This document shows, in pieces, positions 51,639-60,058 of a stretch of DNA of 64,000 nucleotides (the stretch's first letter is position 1; each line of letters opens with the position of its first letter). Made by a program: the position numbers and the translations under genes. Below the pieces are notes generated by a model. The model did not search any database. It was not told the DNA's origin and saw only the letters and a program-made list of their open reading frames with translations. The stretch covers positions 1 through 64,000 of the forward strand of contig DAOPZY010000014.1 of NCBI GenBank assembly GCA_035353615.1. The letters are read 5' to 3'. The DNA is from CAXXOK01 sp035353615 (GTDB taxonomy: Bacteria; Bacillota; Clostridia; Christensenellales; Aristaeellaceae).

Positions 51639-51684
51639 AAAACCGGCAGGGATTCCGCCATTGGCGGCTTTCCTGCCGGTTTTT
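51639..51684 (+). terminator. Terminator of the glycogen operon
   Basis: AAAACCGGCAGG (51639-51650) pairs with CCTGCCGGTTTT (51672-51683), with an inner stem CCGCC/GGCGG, and is followed by T. The remaining 51499-51902 region shows no gene. Confidence 0.88.
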
Positions 51685-51902
51685 CAGCGCTATGGGGTTT
51701 CCGAACGGGACGTGGGGGAAAGGCGCGCCGGAGGTTCAGAGCGGGTACGCAAAGCAAATCATACGCGACCGGAAGGCGTAGCGTTACAAAGTGAACGGCT
51801 GTCCTGAAAGCGCATCATAACAAAGCCAATGCGTGGCCGCCAGCGGATCAAAACGGTGCGAACTGTGCGGCCGGTAAGCGGATCAAAAGCAGCGCCCGCC
51901 GC

Positions 51903-52460
51903 TTACCGGAAGGCTTTCACCCGTTGCGGAACCACCCGAACCACAAAAATGGCCAAGGCAGTTTTAATGGCTTCCGGTATCAGAAACGGGACCACGCACC
52001 AGCCCAGCGCCGTAGACAGGCCAACAGGGCCTGTGGAACCGGCGTAGGCGATCATGAACCAAGCGGTTCCGAAAACGTAGCAGAGGATCAGACCGGCGAT
52101 CATTCCGACAATGCGAACCCAGTAGCGGTTGCCCAGCCATGCGGTGATCAGCCAGTAGCATAATGCCGCCACTAAAAAACCAACCAGATACCCGCCGGTT
52201 ACGCCCAAAAGCATGCCAAGCCCGCCGCGAAACCCGGAGAAAACAGGAATGCCCACCATCCCCAACAGCAGATAGACCGTCACGGCGAGCACGCTCCGCC
52301 TTCCCCCCAGCAAGCCCATGGTGCACAGCACGGCGAAGGTTTGCAGGGTAAAGGGCACCGTAGAGGGGATGGATATCCATGCGCAAATGGCGATCAGCAC
52401 GGCAAACAGGGCAATATAGACCATATCCAGCGTAGTCAGCTTGGAAGCGGGGTTGGGCAT
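51903..52460 (-). CDS. bioY: Biotin transporter substrate-binding component BioY
   Basis: The membrane S component that captures biotin for an ECF-type transporter; 185 residues, six predicted helices. Family landmarks are IPSTVPFTLQTFAVLCTMGL, LLGMVGIPVFSGFRGGLGML and the conserved glycine-rich TGGYLVGF. The start chosen is ATG 52460 (MPNPASKL) with AAAGGATG upstream; ATG 52472 is an alternative. No ecfA/ecfT genes are near, so it uses shared energising subunits or works alone. A BirA-like operator overlaps its promoter, consistent with repression by biotin. Confidence 0.95.
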   Translation of the reverse strand: MPNPASKLTTLDMVYIALFAVLIAICAWISIPSTVPFTLQTFAVLCTMGLLGGRRSVLAVTVYLLLGMVGIPVFSGFRGGLGMLLGVTGGYLVGFLVAALCYWLITAWLGNRYWVRIVGMIAGLILCYVFGTAWFMIAYAGSTGPVGLSTALGWCVVPFLIPEAIKTALAIFVVRVVPQRVKAFR

Positions 52461-52499
52461 TGGGAGCCACATCCTTTCCGTATGCAGGGAATCCATAGG

Positions 52500-52552
52500 A
52501 TCATAGCAGAGCGGAAAGAGAATGTCAACCAAAAACAGAATATAAGTTGACA
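52500..52552 (-). promoter_or_regulatory. bioY promoter with BirA-like operator
   Basis: On the minus strand TTGACA (52523-52528) and TATGAT (52500-52505) are 17 bp apart. The -35 is one arm of an inverted repeat, TGTCAAC (52523-52529) and GTTGACA (52546-52552) with a 16-bp gap, the layout of BirA operators. Confidence 0.85.
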
Positions 52553-52560
52553 ATAATCTG

Positions 52561-52860
52561 TCGGGAATGTGCTCGCCCGACGAGGCATCGCACCCCCACA
52601 AGGTGCGGATGGGGCGTTATCCTTCTTTTCAAATTGCGGATCGAGCTGCGTGAGCCTTGCGGACGCGGATTTTCAGCAACAGCCCGGGGATGGGCGCATA
52701 TCAAATGTAACCAACCCAAAGCCGCCGCGTACTGCTTACGGAGCGGTTCGCGGCGGCTCAGATGATTAAGGAAGCGGCAGGGACGGTGATACCGCGCGAC
52801 TCAAAATCCTGCGGACTGTTCGGTCGCTTTGATTTACAGACTGCGACAGCAAGTTTTGGG
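52561..52860. other. Noncoding stretch upstream of bioY
   Basis: No supported gene. It contains a 10-bp inverted repeat AGCCGCCGCG (52720-52729) / CGCGGCGGCT (52749-52758) without a T run. Confidence 0.5.
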
Positions 52861-52960
52861 TAGCGCCCAAAACCCCGTCAGGCGGTTCACCCTTGGACCC
52901 TGACAGGGAATCGCATCCCTTGACCCCTTATCGCTGCGGCGGGAGTTTCGCGGCAGCCTG
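52861..52960 (-). repeat. Dispersed intergenic repeat, copy D (inverted, diverged)
   Basis: Read on the minus strand it contains CCCGCCGCAGCGATAAGGGG and TCAAGG, related to the core of copies A-C, and a TTTTGGGCG segment resembling the tail of copy C. No gene is seen between it and the cupin gene. Confidence 0.5.
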
Positions 52961-53048
52961 AACCTTTGGCCCGCTTGCCTGATTTCGAAATTGCGTTATG
53001 GCAGACCCTAAAGAAGCGGGGCATATCAACCCCTGTTGTGGGAACCCA

Positions 53049-53399
53049 TCAGTACTGATAATTCTCCACGTCAATTTTATCCGGGTCGGTGTAAGGCGCA
53101 AGGGCGGAGATCATGCGCACCACGCTATCGGAATGGTTGATAACGTAATGTACCTCGCCGGGTTCGATATGGATCAGTTGGCCGGGTTGCAGGTGATGCG
53201 ACACCCCGTCTACCACAATGTCCACTTCCCCTTCGAGGATAAAGAAATTTTCTTCCATCACGTTATGATAATGCGCTTTAAAATCCTGCCCTGCCTGAAA
53301 CTGGACGATGGCGAAATTCATGCGCGGGCCTTTCATCAGGTATTTCGGGCCGCTATCGCCAAAGCGAAACTCCCGGTCGTTTTCATGAATGATGAACAT
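53049..53399 (-). CDS. Small cupin-domain protein in the lsr operon
   Basis: A 116-residue single-domain cupin. Likely metal ligands are the two His of HYHNVMEENFFILEGEVD and the His of PGEVHYVINHSD, the two conserved cupin motifs. There is no signal peptide. ATG 53399 follows GGAGGGGGAT and lies 18 bases after the lsrK stop, so it belongs to the lsrR-lsrK operon. Enterobacterial lsr operons have lsrG, an isomerase acting on phospho-AI-2, which is not seen here. A cupin could do such an isomerisation, but that is inference from position. Confidence 0.85.
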   Translation of the reverse strand: MFIIHENDREFRFGDSGPKYLMKGPRMNFAIVQFQAGQDFKAHYHNVMEENFFILEGEVDIVVDGVSHHLQPGQLIHIEPGEVHYVINHSDSVVRMISALAPYTDPDKIDVENYQY

Positions 53400-53417
53400 A
53401 GTGATCCCCCTCCATTT

Positions 53418-54983
53418 TTACAGTCCGGGCGCAACCCACATATAGCGGGTCAGGCCGCGGTCGCTTAAAGCGAGCTGGGCTTGATATACCTCGCGCCAAG
53501 GCGCGTACATCGCATCATAAACCCGATGGTTTTCCGGGTTGGGCAGGTAGGTATGCTCCCACTGGACCAACTGACGCGCGGCTTGGGAAATATCCGGATA
53601 CAGCCCCGCGCCGTGGCCGGCGAGTATGGCCGCGCCCAGCGCGGTGGCCTCCTTCACCACGGGCACCTTAACCGGTACCCCCAGCACATCCGCGACAATC
53701 TGGCACCAGATATCCCCCTTGCTCGCGCCCCCCGCGAAAACAATCTCCTTCGGGGCGTTGCCGGTGGATTCCCGCACCAGCTCCAGATGGCCCTTGGTGA
53801 CCATCGCGGCGTTTTCCATAATGGCGCGGTAGAAAGTATACTTGTTAAACTTCGCCGCGTCAAAGTCAAAATTCGTGAAAGTGGGCGCGGCGTGCTTCCA
53901 GGCGATGAAATTCATCACATCGCTGAAGGTGCACATCATGCCGTAACAGCCGGCAGGCACCTTGGCGGCTTCAATATTCATCAGCGCATAAGGGTCGGTG
54001 TTCAGCTCCCTGGCGCGGCGCAGTTCATCCTGACAAAACGCGTCCCGATACCAGCGCATGGCCAGCCCCGGCATAAATGCCAGCGCCTCATACTGCCACA
54101 TGCCGGGCACGGCGTGGCAGTTGACGCGCACGCGGCATTGCGGGTCGGTCGCGCCGCTGTCGGTGTTAAACTCATACTGCCAGAAGCTGCCGCCGAAAAT
54201 GGCCGCCTGCCCCCGATCCACAACGCCTACGCCGATGCAGCCCAGCTGGGAGTCACCGCCGCCGGCCACCACCGGCGTGCCGACCGCAAGACCGGTATCC
54301 TCGGCGCCCTGAAAGTTCACGGGGCCGACAACGGCGCCGCACTCCACCGTGGGGGGAAAGATATCGTCCTTCAACCCAACTTTGCGCATGATGGAGGTAT
54401 CCCACGCGCGTTTCTGCAAATCAAAAATGCCGGTGGTGCTGCCATTGCTCGGTTCAACCGCAAGCACGCCGGTGAGCTTGTAAATAAGCCAATCGTTAAA
54501 CATGCCAATCTTCGCTACCTGAGCGTACAGCTCCGGCAGCTTGTTTTTAACCCACAGGATGCGCGGAAGCGCGCCCAGCGCATAGGTCTGGCCGGAAACG
54601 GAATAGATTTCCTTTTCCAGCGCGGGGTTCATGCGGATCAGCTGCCCCACCTCGTCGGTGCTGCGGGCGTCCACATTGGCGCAAGCCCAGATTTCCTGCC
54701 CCTGCGCGTTGTAAAGCACGATGCCTTCGCGCATGCACGTGGTGCTCACGGCCGCGATATCCCCGGGCTGGATCCCGGTTTGCGCCAGCACGCCGCGCAC
54801 GCATTCGCTGGCCAGTTGCCAGTTGCGAACCCAATCGAAATCCATACTGCCGGGATAGCGGGGATCCTCGCGGTGGGTCCATTCACGCTGCACGCAACCG
54901 ATCTGATTGCCATCCGTGCCGAACAGTACCGCGCGAACGCTTCCCGTACCCGCGTCGATCGCCATCAGGTATTGTTTTGCCAT
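53418..54983 (-). CDS. lsrK: Autoinducer-2 kinase
   Basis: Phosphorylates imported AI-2 (DPD) in the cytoplasm; phospho-AI-2 then inactivates LsrR. The 521-residue FGGY-family kinase closely follows E. coli LsrK in pattern: YLMAIDAGTGSVRAVLFGTD, NWQLASECVRG, AVSTTCMREGIVLYN, IWACANVDARST, GGGDSQLGCIGVGV, MRWYRDAFC, FAGGASKGDIWCQIVADV and VPVVKEATALGAAI, ending LTRYMWVAPGL. This set distinguishes it from xylulose or glycerol kinases. ATG 54983 follows GGAGG. A 199-base gap without a gene separates it from lsrR. Confidence 0.95.
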   Translation of the reverse strand: MAKQYLMAIDAGTGSVRAVLFGTDGNQIGCVQREWTHREDPRYPGSMDFDWVRNWQLASECVRGVLAQTGIQPGDIAAVSTTCMREGIVLYNAQGQEIWACANVDARSTDEVGQLIRMNPALEKEIYSVSGQTYALGALPRILWVKNKLPELYAQVAKIGMFNDWLIYKLTGVLAVEPSNGSTTGIFDLQKRAWDTSIMRKVGLKDDIFPPTVECGAVVGPVNFQGAEDTGLAVGTPVVAGGGDSQLGCIGVGVVDRGQAAIFGGSFWQYEFNTDSGATDPQCRVRVNCHAVPGMWQYEALAFMPGLAMRWYRDAFCQDELRRARELNTDPYALMNIEAAKVPAGCYGMMCTFSDVMNFIAWKHAAPTFTNFDFDAAKFNKYTFYRAIMENAAMVTKGHLELVRESTGNAPKEIVFAGGASKGDIWCQIVADVLGVPVKVPVVKEATALGAAILAGHGAGLYPDISQAARQLVQWEHTYLPNPENHRVYDAMYAPWREVYQAQLALSDRGLTRYMWVAPGL

Positions 54984-55182
54984 GATGATGCCTCCGTTCC
55001 ATATCCATCGACAATACCGCGCTGCTCGCGGCTCGTTACAGCAGGGAGCACAGGACCGTGAAAAAGCAGGGCAACCGGCCCGCGCGCTGTGTCCCGCTGC
55101 CATAGCGTTTGCGCGACTTTCAACGCGTACAGTCAGCGCGTCTAAAACGCCGCAAGTCGGAACCGGTTCGCGCGCCGGCCTT

Positions 55183-56106
55183 CTACACTTCTTCCGGCTG
55201 GTTTAAAAGCTGGCTGGCGGTATTGTCGTCCGAGATCAACACGTCCAGATAGCCGCCGCGGAGCGCGGCGCGGATGGCGTTGACCTTCACATCGCCCGCC
55301 GCTACGCCGATCACGTTTTTAAGCGCTTTCAGCTTGGTGAGCGGCGTGCTGATGAGGCGTTCCTCCAATGGGGTTTCGATCAACTTGCCGTCGCTGTTGA
55401 TAAAATGGCTGAGCAGATCGCCAACCGCGCCTTGCATTTGCAGGTACAGGAAATCATTGCGGTTGAGGATCCCGGATTTGAAAATGGTAGCGGATTCGTG
55501 CATGGAGCCGATGCCGACGACGGTCAACTGCGCAAGCGAGATCATTCGACTGATTTCCGTAACGCTGGATTCCTGCCGCATGGCGGTGGCCATTTCCTTG
55601 CTGCTGGCCAACAGCGGCGTGGGGATCAGGTGCAGCTTTGCGTTAAATACATTGCTGCGCGTATCCGGCAGGTAATAGCTGACGCCGCCGGTGAGCGAAA
55701 CGCAGGTAATGGGATGCTCCGCCATGGTGGCAAGGTTGTTGAGCACACGGTTGGGGGTGTCGCCATAGCCTATGTTAATGAAGCTGTTTTCCGAAAGCCT
55801 TTCGGCAATGTACATGCTGGCGGCTTCCGCGATGCCCGCGTTTACCTGGCTTTTGTTGAGCGAGGAGGGGACGATAAACGCATCCTTCAGCCCATAGGTT
55901 TCCATCAGCCCGCGCTCCAGCTTCATGCGGGTTTCGCCGTCCTTGCGCAGGCGAAACTGAATGATGCCCGTCTGACGCGCCTTTTCCAGCAGCTTAATCA
56001 CCCGCATGCGGCTGATGCCCAGCGTATCGGCCACGCTTTGCTGCGTCATGTTTTCAAAATAATAGTACCAGGCAATTTTGATCATCAGCGACTCTTCGTA
56101 GTCCAT
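55183..56106 (-). CDS. lsrR: AI-2-responsive repressor, SorC/DeoR-like family
   Basis: Represses the lsr genes until phospho-AI-2 binds. The 307-residue protein has an N-terminal helix-turn-helix (YYYFENMTQQSVADTLGISR then MRVIKLLEKARQTGII) and a sugar-phosphate-binding domain with NIGYGDTPNRVLNNL, CVSLTGGVSYYLPDTRS and VVGIGSMHESATIFKSG. ATG 56106 follows AGAGGGGGTT; an upstream GTG/ATG extension of nine residues is less likely. Its own consensus promoter diverges from that of lsrA across a 336-base AT-rich region. Confidence 0.93.
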   Translation of the reverse strand: MDYEESLMIKIAWYYYFENMTQQSVADTLGISRMRVIKLLEKARQTGIIQFRLRKDGETRMKLERGLMETYGLKDAFIVPSSLNKSQVNAGIAEAASMYIAERLSENSFINIGYGDTPNRVLNNLATMAEHPITCVSLTGGVSYYLPDTRSNVFNAKLHLIPTPLLASSKEMATAMRQESSVTEISRMISLAQLTVVGIGSMHESATIFKSGILNRNDFLYLQMQGAVGDLLSHFINSDGKLIETPLEERLISTPLTKLKALKNVIGVAAGDVKVNAIRAALRGGYLDVLISDDNTASQLLNQPEEV

Positions 56107-56169
56107 GGAACCCCCTCTGCCGAAACCTTGCAAAAGTAACGGCTAAAAACAAAAGTATCTTGTGGGAAT

Positions 56170-56198
56170 AGTATAACACCTGTTCGAAACGCTGTCAA
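56170..56198 (-). promoter_or_regulatory. lsrR promoter
   Basis: On the minus strand TTGACA (56193-56198) and TATACT (56170-56175) with a 17-bp spacer. TGTTCGAAA at 56181-56189, inside the spacer, recurs as TGTTTGAAA at 56216-56224, and these direct repeats may be LsrR sites. Confidence 0.8.
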
Positions 56199-56352
56199 TT
56201 GATATTGATAAATCTTGTTTGAAATGGTAGAAAACCAACCTAGACAATGAAAATCAATAGAAAATATAAATTAAAAGTGTGCGAAATACACAATGAAATT
56301 CGCGGTTTTGGCAGAAATGAAACCGGATTTGCAAAATATTTTGCACGGGGCG

Positions 56353-56381
56353 TTGACAAATCTATCGGGACAAGGTATGAT
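56353..56381 (+). promoter_or_regulatory. lsrACDBF promoter
   Basis: TTGACA (56353-56358) and TATGAT (56376-56381) with a 17-bp spacer, 62 bases before lsrA. Confidence 0.85.
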
Positions 56382-56442
56382 GTGCACAGGAACAAAAAAG
56401 ACGCTGATCTAATATTTGTTTAGACCATTGGGGGTTCAGTTG

Positions 56443-57963
56443 ATGAACGAATCGGTACGGCTGCCCGATGACGCGATGCTATCCGTGCGTGGCATCACCA
56501 AAGCGTTTGGGTCCAACTGCGTTCTGAAAGGCGTGGATATGGACATTGCCAAAGGCTCGGTGGTGGCGCTTATCGGGGGCAACGGGGCGGGCAAAAGCAC
56601 GCTGGTCAAAATCGTCATGGGGATTTATCAGCCGGATGAGGGCGAGGTTTTTTTGGAAGGCAAGGCGGCTAAGCTGGGCAAGCCCGCCGCCTCACTCGCC
56701 GCGGGGATTTATCTGGTTCCGCAGGAGCCGATGCTTTTCCCCAACATGACGGTGGAAGAAAACGTGCTTATGGGGTTCATGGAAAAATCATCCGACCTGC
56801 ACAAGCGTCTGGTAACCCTGCTTGGGCATTTGGGTTGGAAGTTGGACCTGAACCGCAAGGCGGCGACCCTTTCCATTGCGGAGCAGCAATTGGTGGAACT
56901 GCTGCGCGGCCTCATGCGGGACGCGCGGCTGCTGATCCTGGATGAGCCGACCAGCTCGCTTACGTTTAACGAGGTGGAAAGCCTGTTTGCCATCGTGGAG
57001 GATCTGAAAGCCAAGGGCATCAGCATTATCTACATTACCCACCGCCTGACAGAGGTGTTCCAGATTGCGGATCGGGTGCTGATTATGCGGGACGGCGTGA
57101 TTACCCTCAATGGCCCCGTGTGTGATTTTACCCGGGAAATGCTGGTCGCCGGATTGTTGCCGCCCAACGCGGATAACCACGGCGCGCAAACGGTATGCAA
57201 AACGGTCAGCCATGAAGGCCGCGAACCGGCGCTTGTGATCGATCACCTGACGGGTTACGGCTTCCGGGATGTGAGCCTGAAAGTGTACCCGGGGGAAATT
57301 TTGGGGCTGGCCGGCGTGGTCGGCGCCGGGCGCACGGAACTGGCAACAACGGTGTTTGGCCGCGATACGGTCAAGAGCGGTAAAGTGTACGTGGAAGGCA
57401 AGGACGTAACCGGGCTAAGCACCCGCGGCATGTTGGACGCGGGCCTGAACTACGTGGCGGAGGATCGGTTCCTTAACGGCATTTTCCGCATCAGCGACGT
57501 GGCCGCCAACACGACCGCCGCCAACCTGAACCATATGTCGAAGTTCTTTATCAACTTTAAGGAGGAACGTCGGGTTACGGACCAGTTTATTCAGGCGTTC
57601 CGCACCAAGGTCACGGGGCGCGACCAACTGATTGGCTCGCTCTCCGGCGGCAACCAGCAGAAAGTGGTGATCGCCCGCTCGCTTTCCACCCATCCAAAAG
57701 TGCTGATCTTGGACGAGCCGACACGCGGCATTGACGCGGCGGCCCGCGGCGATGTGTACGCGATTATTGAGCAGCTGAAGGAACAGGGGCTGGCGATCCT
57801 TCTGATTTCGTCCGATATGGAGGAAATTGTGGAGTTGAGCGACCGCGCGGTAACCATGTATTGCGGGCATATCAACAAGGAATTTGCCAAGTGCGACATT
57901 TGTCAGGATCATCTGATGTCCGCCGCGTTTGGCGTCACGGAAGGGAGTGCGAAGAATGCTTAA
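56443..57963 (+). CDS. lsrA: AI-2 import ATPase LsrA
   Basis: The double-domain ATPase of the AI-2 ABC transporter, 506 residues. Domain 1: Walker A GGNGAGKST, signature-like LSIAEQQLVELLRGL and Walker B LLILDEPTSSLTFNE. Domain 2: degenerate Walker A VVGAGRTELATTVFG, signature LSGGNQQKVVIA and Walker B LILDEPTRGIDAAARG. The weakened first signature, SIAEQQ, is also seen in enterobacterial LsrA. ATG 56443 lies about 9 bases after GGGGGTT. The stop overlaps the lsrC start by eight bases. Confidence 0.93.
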   Translation: MNESVRLPDDAMLSVRGITKAFGSNCVLKGVDMDIAKGSVVALIGGNGAGKSTLVKIVMGIYQPDEGEVFLEGKAAKLGKPAASLAAGIYLVPQEPMLFPNMTVEENVLMGFMEKSSDLHKRLVTLLGHLGWKLDLNRKAATLSIAEQQLVELLRGLMRDARLLILDEPTSSLTFNEVESLFAIVEDLKAKGISIIYITHRLTEVFQIADRVLIMRDGVITLNGPVCDFTREMLVAGLLPPNADNHGAQTVCKTVSHEGREPALVIDHLTGYGFRDVSLKVYPGEILGLAGVVGAGRTELATTVFGRDTVKSGKVYVEGKDVTGLSTRGMLDAGLNYVAEDRFLNGIFRISDVAANTTAANLNHMSKFFINFKEERRVTDQFIQAFRTKVTGRDQLIGSLSGGNQQKVVIARSLSTHPKVLILDEPTRGIDAAARGDVYAIIEQLKEQGLAILLISSDMEEIVELSDRAVTMYCGHINKEFAKCDICQDHLMSAAFGVTEGSAKNA

Positions 57964-58975
57964 AAAGCTGTTGCATTCCCGGGAGGTTACGGCGCTCGCG
58001 TTTGTGGTTTTCATGTTTTTGGGCGTAGGCGCCATCAACCCCGCTTTTCTGACCCCGGCGAACATCTGGCTGTGCCTGAACAGCAGCGTTGTGTACACGG
58101 TGGTTGCGGTTGGCATCGCGCTGGTGATTATCACAGGGGAAATTGACGTTTCGGTAGGCGCGACGCTCGGCATGACGGCGGCCGTCAGCGGCACCATGAT
58201 TCGCAACGGCGAGCCTTGGATACTGGCCATCGGCGCGGCCCTGCTGATCGGGTTGCTGATTGGTTCGATCAACGGCTTCGGCGTTACGGTGCTCAAGATT
58301 CCTTCTATTATTATGACGCTGGGCATCAACGGCATCGTGCGCGGGCTGATCTATGTGTTCACCAACGGCAAATGGGTGGAAAACATCCCCTTCGACTTTA
58401 AAAATCTTTCGCAGGGGCGGCTGTTCAGCAGCATCACGTTTTTCTACCTTGGCGCGATCCTGCTGATTGTGGCGGTGCACCTGATTCTCACCCGCACCAA
58501 ACGCGGCCGCTATCTGGCGGCGGTGGGGGATAACATCGGCGGCGCAACGCTGCTGGGCATCCCGGTAGATACCACTAAGTTTTCGGCCTTCGCGCTTTGC
58601 GGCGTGCTGGCGGCGGTGGGCGGCGTGCTCTTTGTGAGCCGAGTTGGGTTTGTAACCCCCATCGCGGGCAATGGGTACGAGATGAAAGTGATCGCGGCTT
58701 GCGTATTGGGCGGCATCAGCCTGTCCGGCGGCGTAGGCACGGTAATCGGCGCTGGGCTTGGCGCGGCCATCATGGCTTCCATCAGCCGCATCCTCGTGTT
58801 TGTCGGCTTCTCCTCGGATTATGATGATACCATCACGGGCATTCTGCTGATTATCATCGTGGTTTCCGACGCACTCCTCCGCAGGCGCGCGGTGGAACAG
58901 GCCAGGCGGCAGCGTCTGGCTGCGAAAACGCAGCTGCTTGCAGCGGATGGGAAGGAGGCGACGGCGGGTGAATAA
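57956..58975 (+). CDS. lsrC: AI-2 import permease LsrC
   Basis: First membrane subunit of the AI-2 transporter, 339 residues, about nine predicted helices, of the RbsC-like family. Landmarks are TVVAVGIALVIITGEIDVSV, INGFGVTVLKIPSIIMTLGI and VLGGISLSGGVGTVIGAGLG. The ATG at 57956 is inside the end of lsrA with GGAAGGGAGTG upstream. The stop overlaps lsrD by eight bases. Confidence 0.93.
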   Translation: MLKKLLHSREVTALAFVVFMFLGVGAINPAFLTPANIWLCLNSSVVYTVVAVGIALVIITGEIDVSVGATLGMTAAVSGTMIRNGEPWILAIGAALLIGLLIGSINGFGVTVLKIPSIIMTLGINGIVRGLIYVFTNGKWVENIPFDFKNLSQGRLFSSITFFYLGAILLIVAVHLILTRTKRGRYLAAVGDNIGGATLLGIPVDTTKFSAFALCGVLAAVGGVLFVSRVGFVTPIAGNGYEMKVIAACVLGGISLSGGVGTVIGAGLGAAIMASISRILVFVGFSSDYDDTITGILLIIIVVSDALLRRRAVEQARRQRLAAKTQLLAADGKEATAGE

Positions 58976-59987
58976 GCTGAAAAAACAGTTCCTCCGCTGG
59001 GAAACCTTTCTGGTGCTGGTGATATTGCTGGAATTCCTCGTCTTTGGCTCGCTCAACCCCAAGTTTTTGAACATGAAACGGCTGTTCAGCGGCCTGAACC
59101 AGTTTATCCCGGTGTGCATCATCTCGCTGTTTGTAACGTTTGTCATGATTACCGGGGGCATCGATATTCAGGCGGGTTCCATTGTGGGCCTGACCAGCAT
59201 CACGGTTGGGGTGCTGTGGCATGACGCGAACCTGAACATCTTTGTAGCCTGCATTCTGGCGCTGATCGGCGGTGCGCTGTGCGGCGCGCTGAGCGGATTC
59301 TTTGTCGCCTACACAGGCGTGCAGCCGATGGTGGTTACCCTGGGCGGATCGTTCCTGTATTCCGGACTGGCGCTGGCTGTGTCCAACATGAGCTCCAACG
59401 CCGCCTATCAGGGTATCAGCGATTTTCCGGAAGCGTTCCGGGCGTTGAGCAAGACGCAGCTGTTTGACGCCGTGCCGATGCAGTTTGTGATTTTCTTTGT
59501 GCTGGTGATTGTGAGCTATGTGCTTTTGCACCGCACTAACTATGGCCGCAAAATTTTCCTGTGCGGCGTGAACCCTAACGCCGCGGAGTTCAGCGGCATC
59601 AACACCCGCGCCGTGGTCATGAGCACCTATATGCTCTCCGGCCTGAGCGCGGCCATGGCGGGTATTCTGCTGACGGCCTACCTGGGCACTGCCAAGGCGG
59701 ATATGGGTTCGGAATACACCCTGCCGATCATCACGGCCGTTGTGTTGGGCGGCACCAGCAACCTTGGCGGCAGCGGCGGCGTGATCGGCTCGGCGCTGGC
59801 GGCGCTGGCGGTTGGCTTCCTGCGCATTGGGCTAAGCCTTAACGGCATGTCCACGCAGTATCTGGATATCCCGGTCGGCATCCTGCTGGTGGTTACGGTT
59901 TCGTTCCGCTTCGCGGGCACCAACCCCAAGCTTCGCAAGCTGTTCAGCCGCAAAAAGCGGCAGACCGTCGTGACCCGGGCCAGCTGA
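58968..59987 (+). CDS. lsrD: AI-2 import permease LsrD
   Basis: Second membrane subunit, 339 residues. Typical segments are FVTFVMITGGIDIQAGSIVG, TGVQPMVVTLGGSFLYSGLA, LCGVNPNAAEFSGINTRAVV and VLGGTSNLGGSGGVIGSALA. The GTG start at 58968 follows GGAAGGAGG at good distance and overlaps lsrC by eight bases; an ATG ten codons upstream lacks such a site. The order lsrA-C-D-B-F matches E. coli. Confidence 0.93.
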   Translation: MNKLKKQFLRWETFLVLVILLEFLVFGSLNPKFLNMKRLFSGLNQFIPVCIISLFVTFVMITGGIDIQAGSIVGLTSITVGVLWHDANLNIFVACILALIGGALCGALSGFFVAYTGVQPMVVTLGGSFLYSGLALAVSNMSSNAAYQGISDFPEAFRALSKTQLFDAVPMQFVIFFVLVIVSYVLLHRTNYGRKIFLCGVNPNAAEFSGINTRAVVMSTYMLSGLSAAMAGILLTAYLGTAKADMGSEYTLPIITAVVLGGTSNLGGSGGVIGSALAALAVGFLRIGLSLNGMSTQYLDIPVGILLVVTVSFRFAGTNPKLRKLFSRKKRQTVVTRAS

Positions 59988-60058
59988 CGGCCCATTCATC
60001 CGTTTCCTTGCGCGCATGCAGCGTGTAAGAAATAAAACCATATTGGGAGGGTATCGCT

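Noticed and set aside
53481..55061. 526-codon open frame antisense to lsrK
   Set aside because: Shadow of lsrK; no start signal or family similarity.
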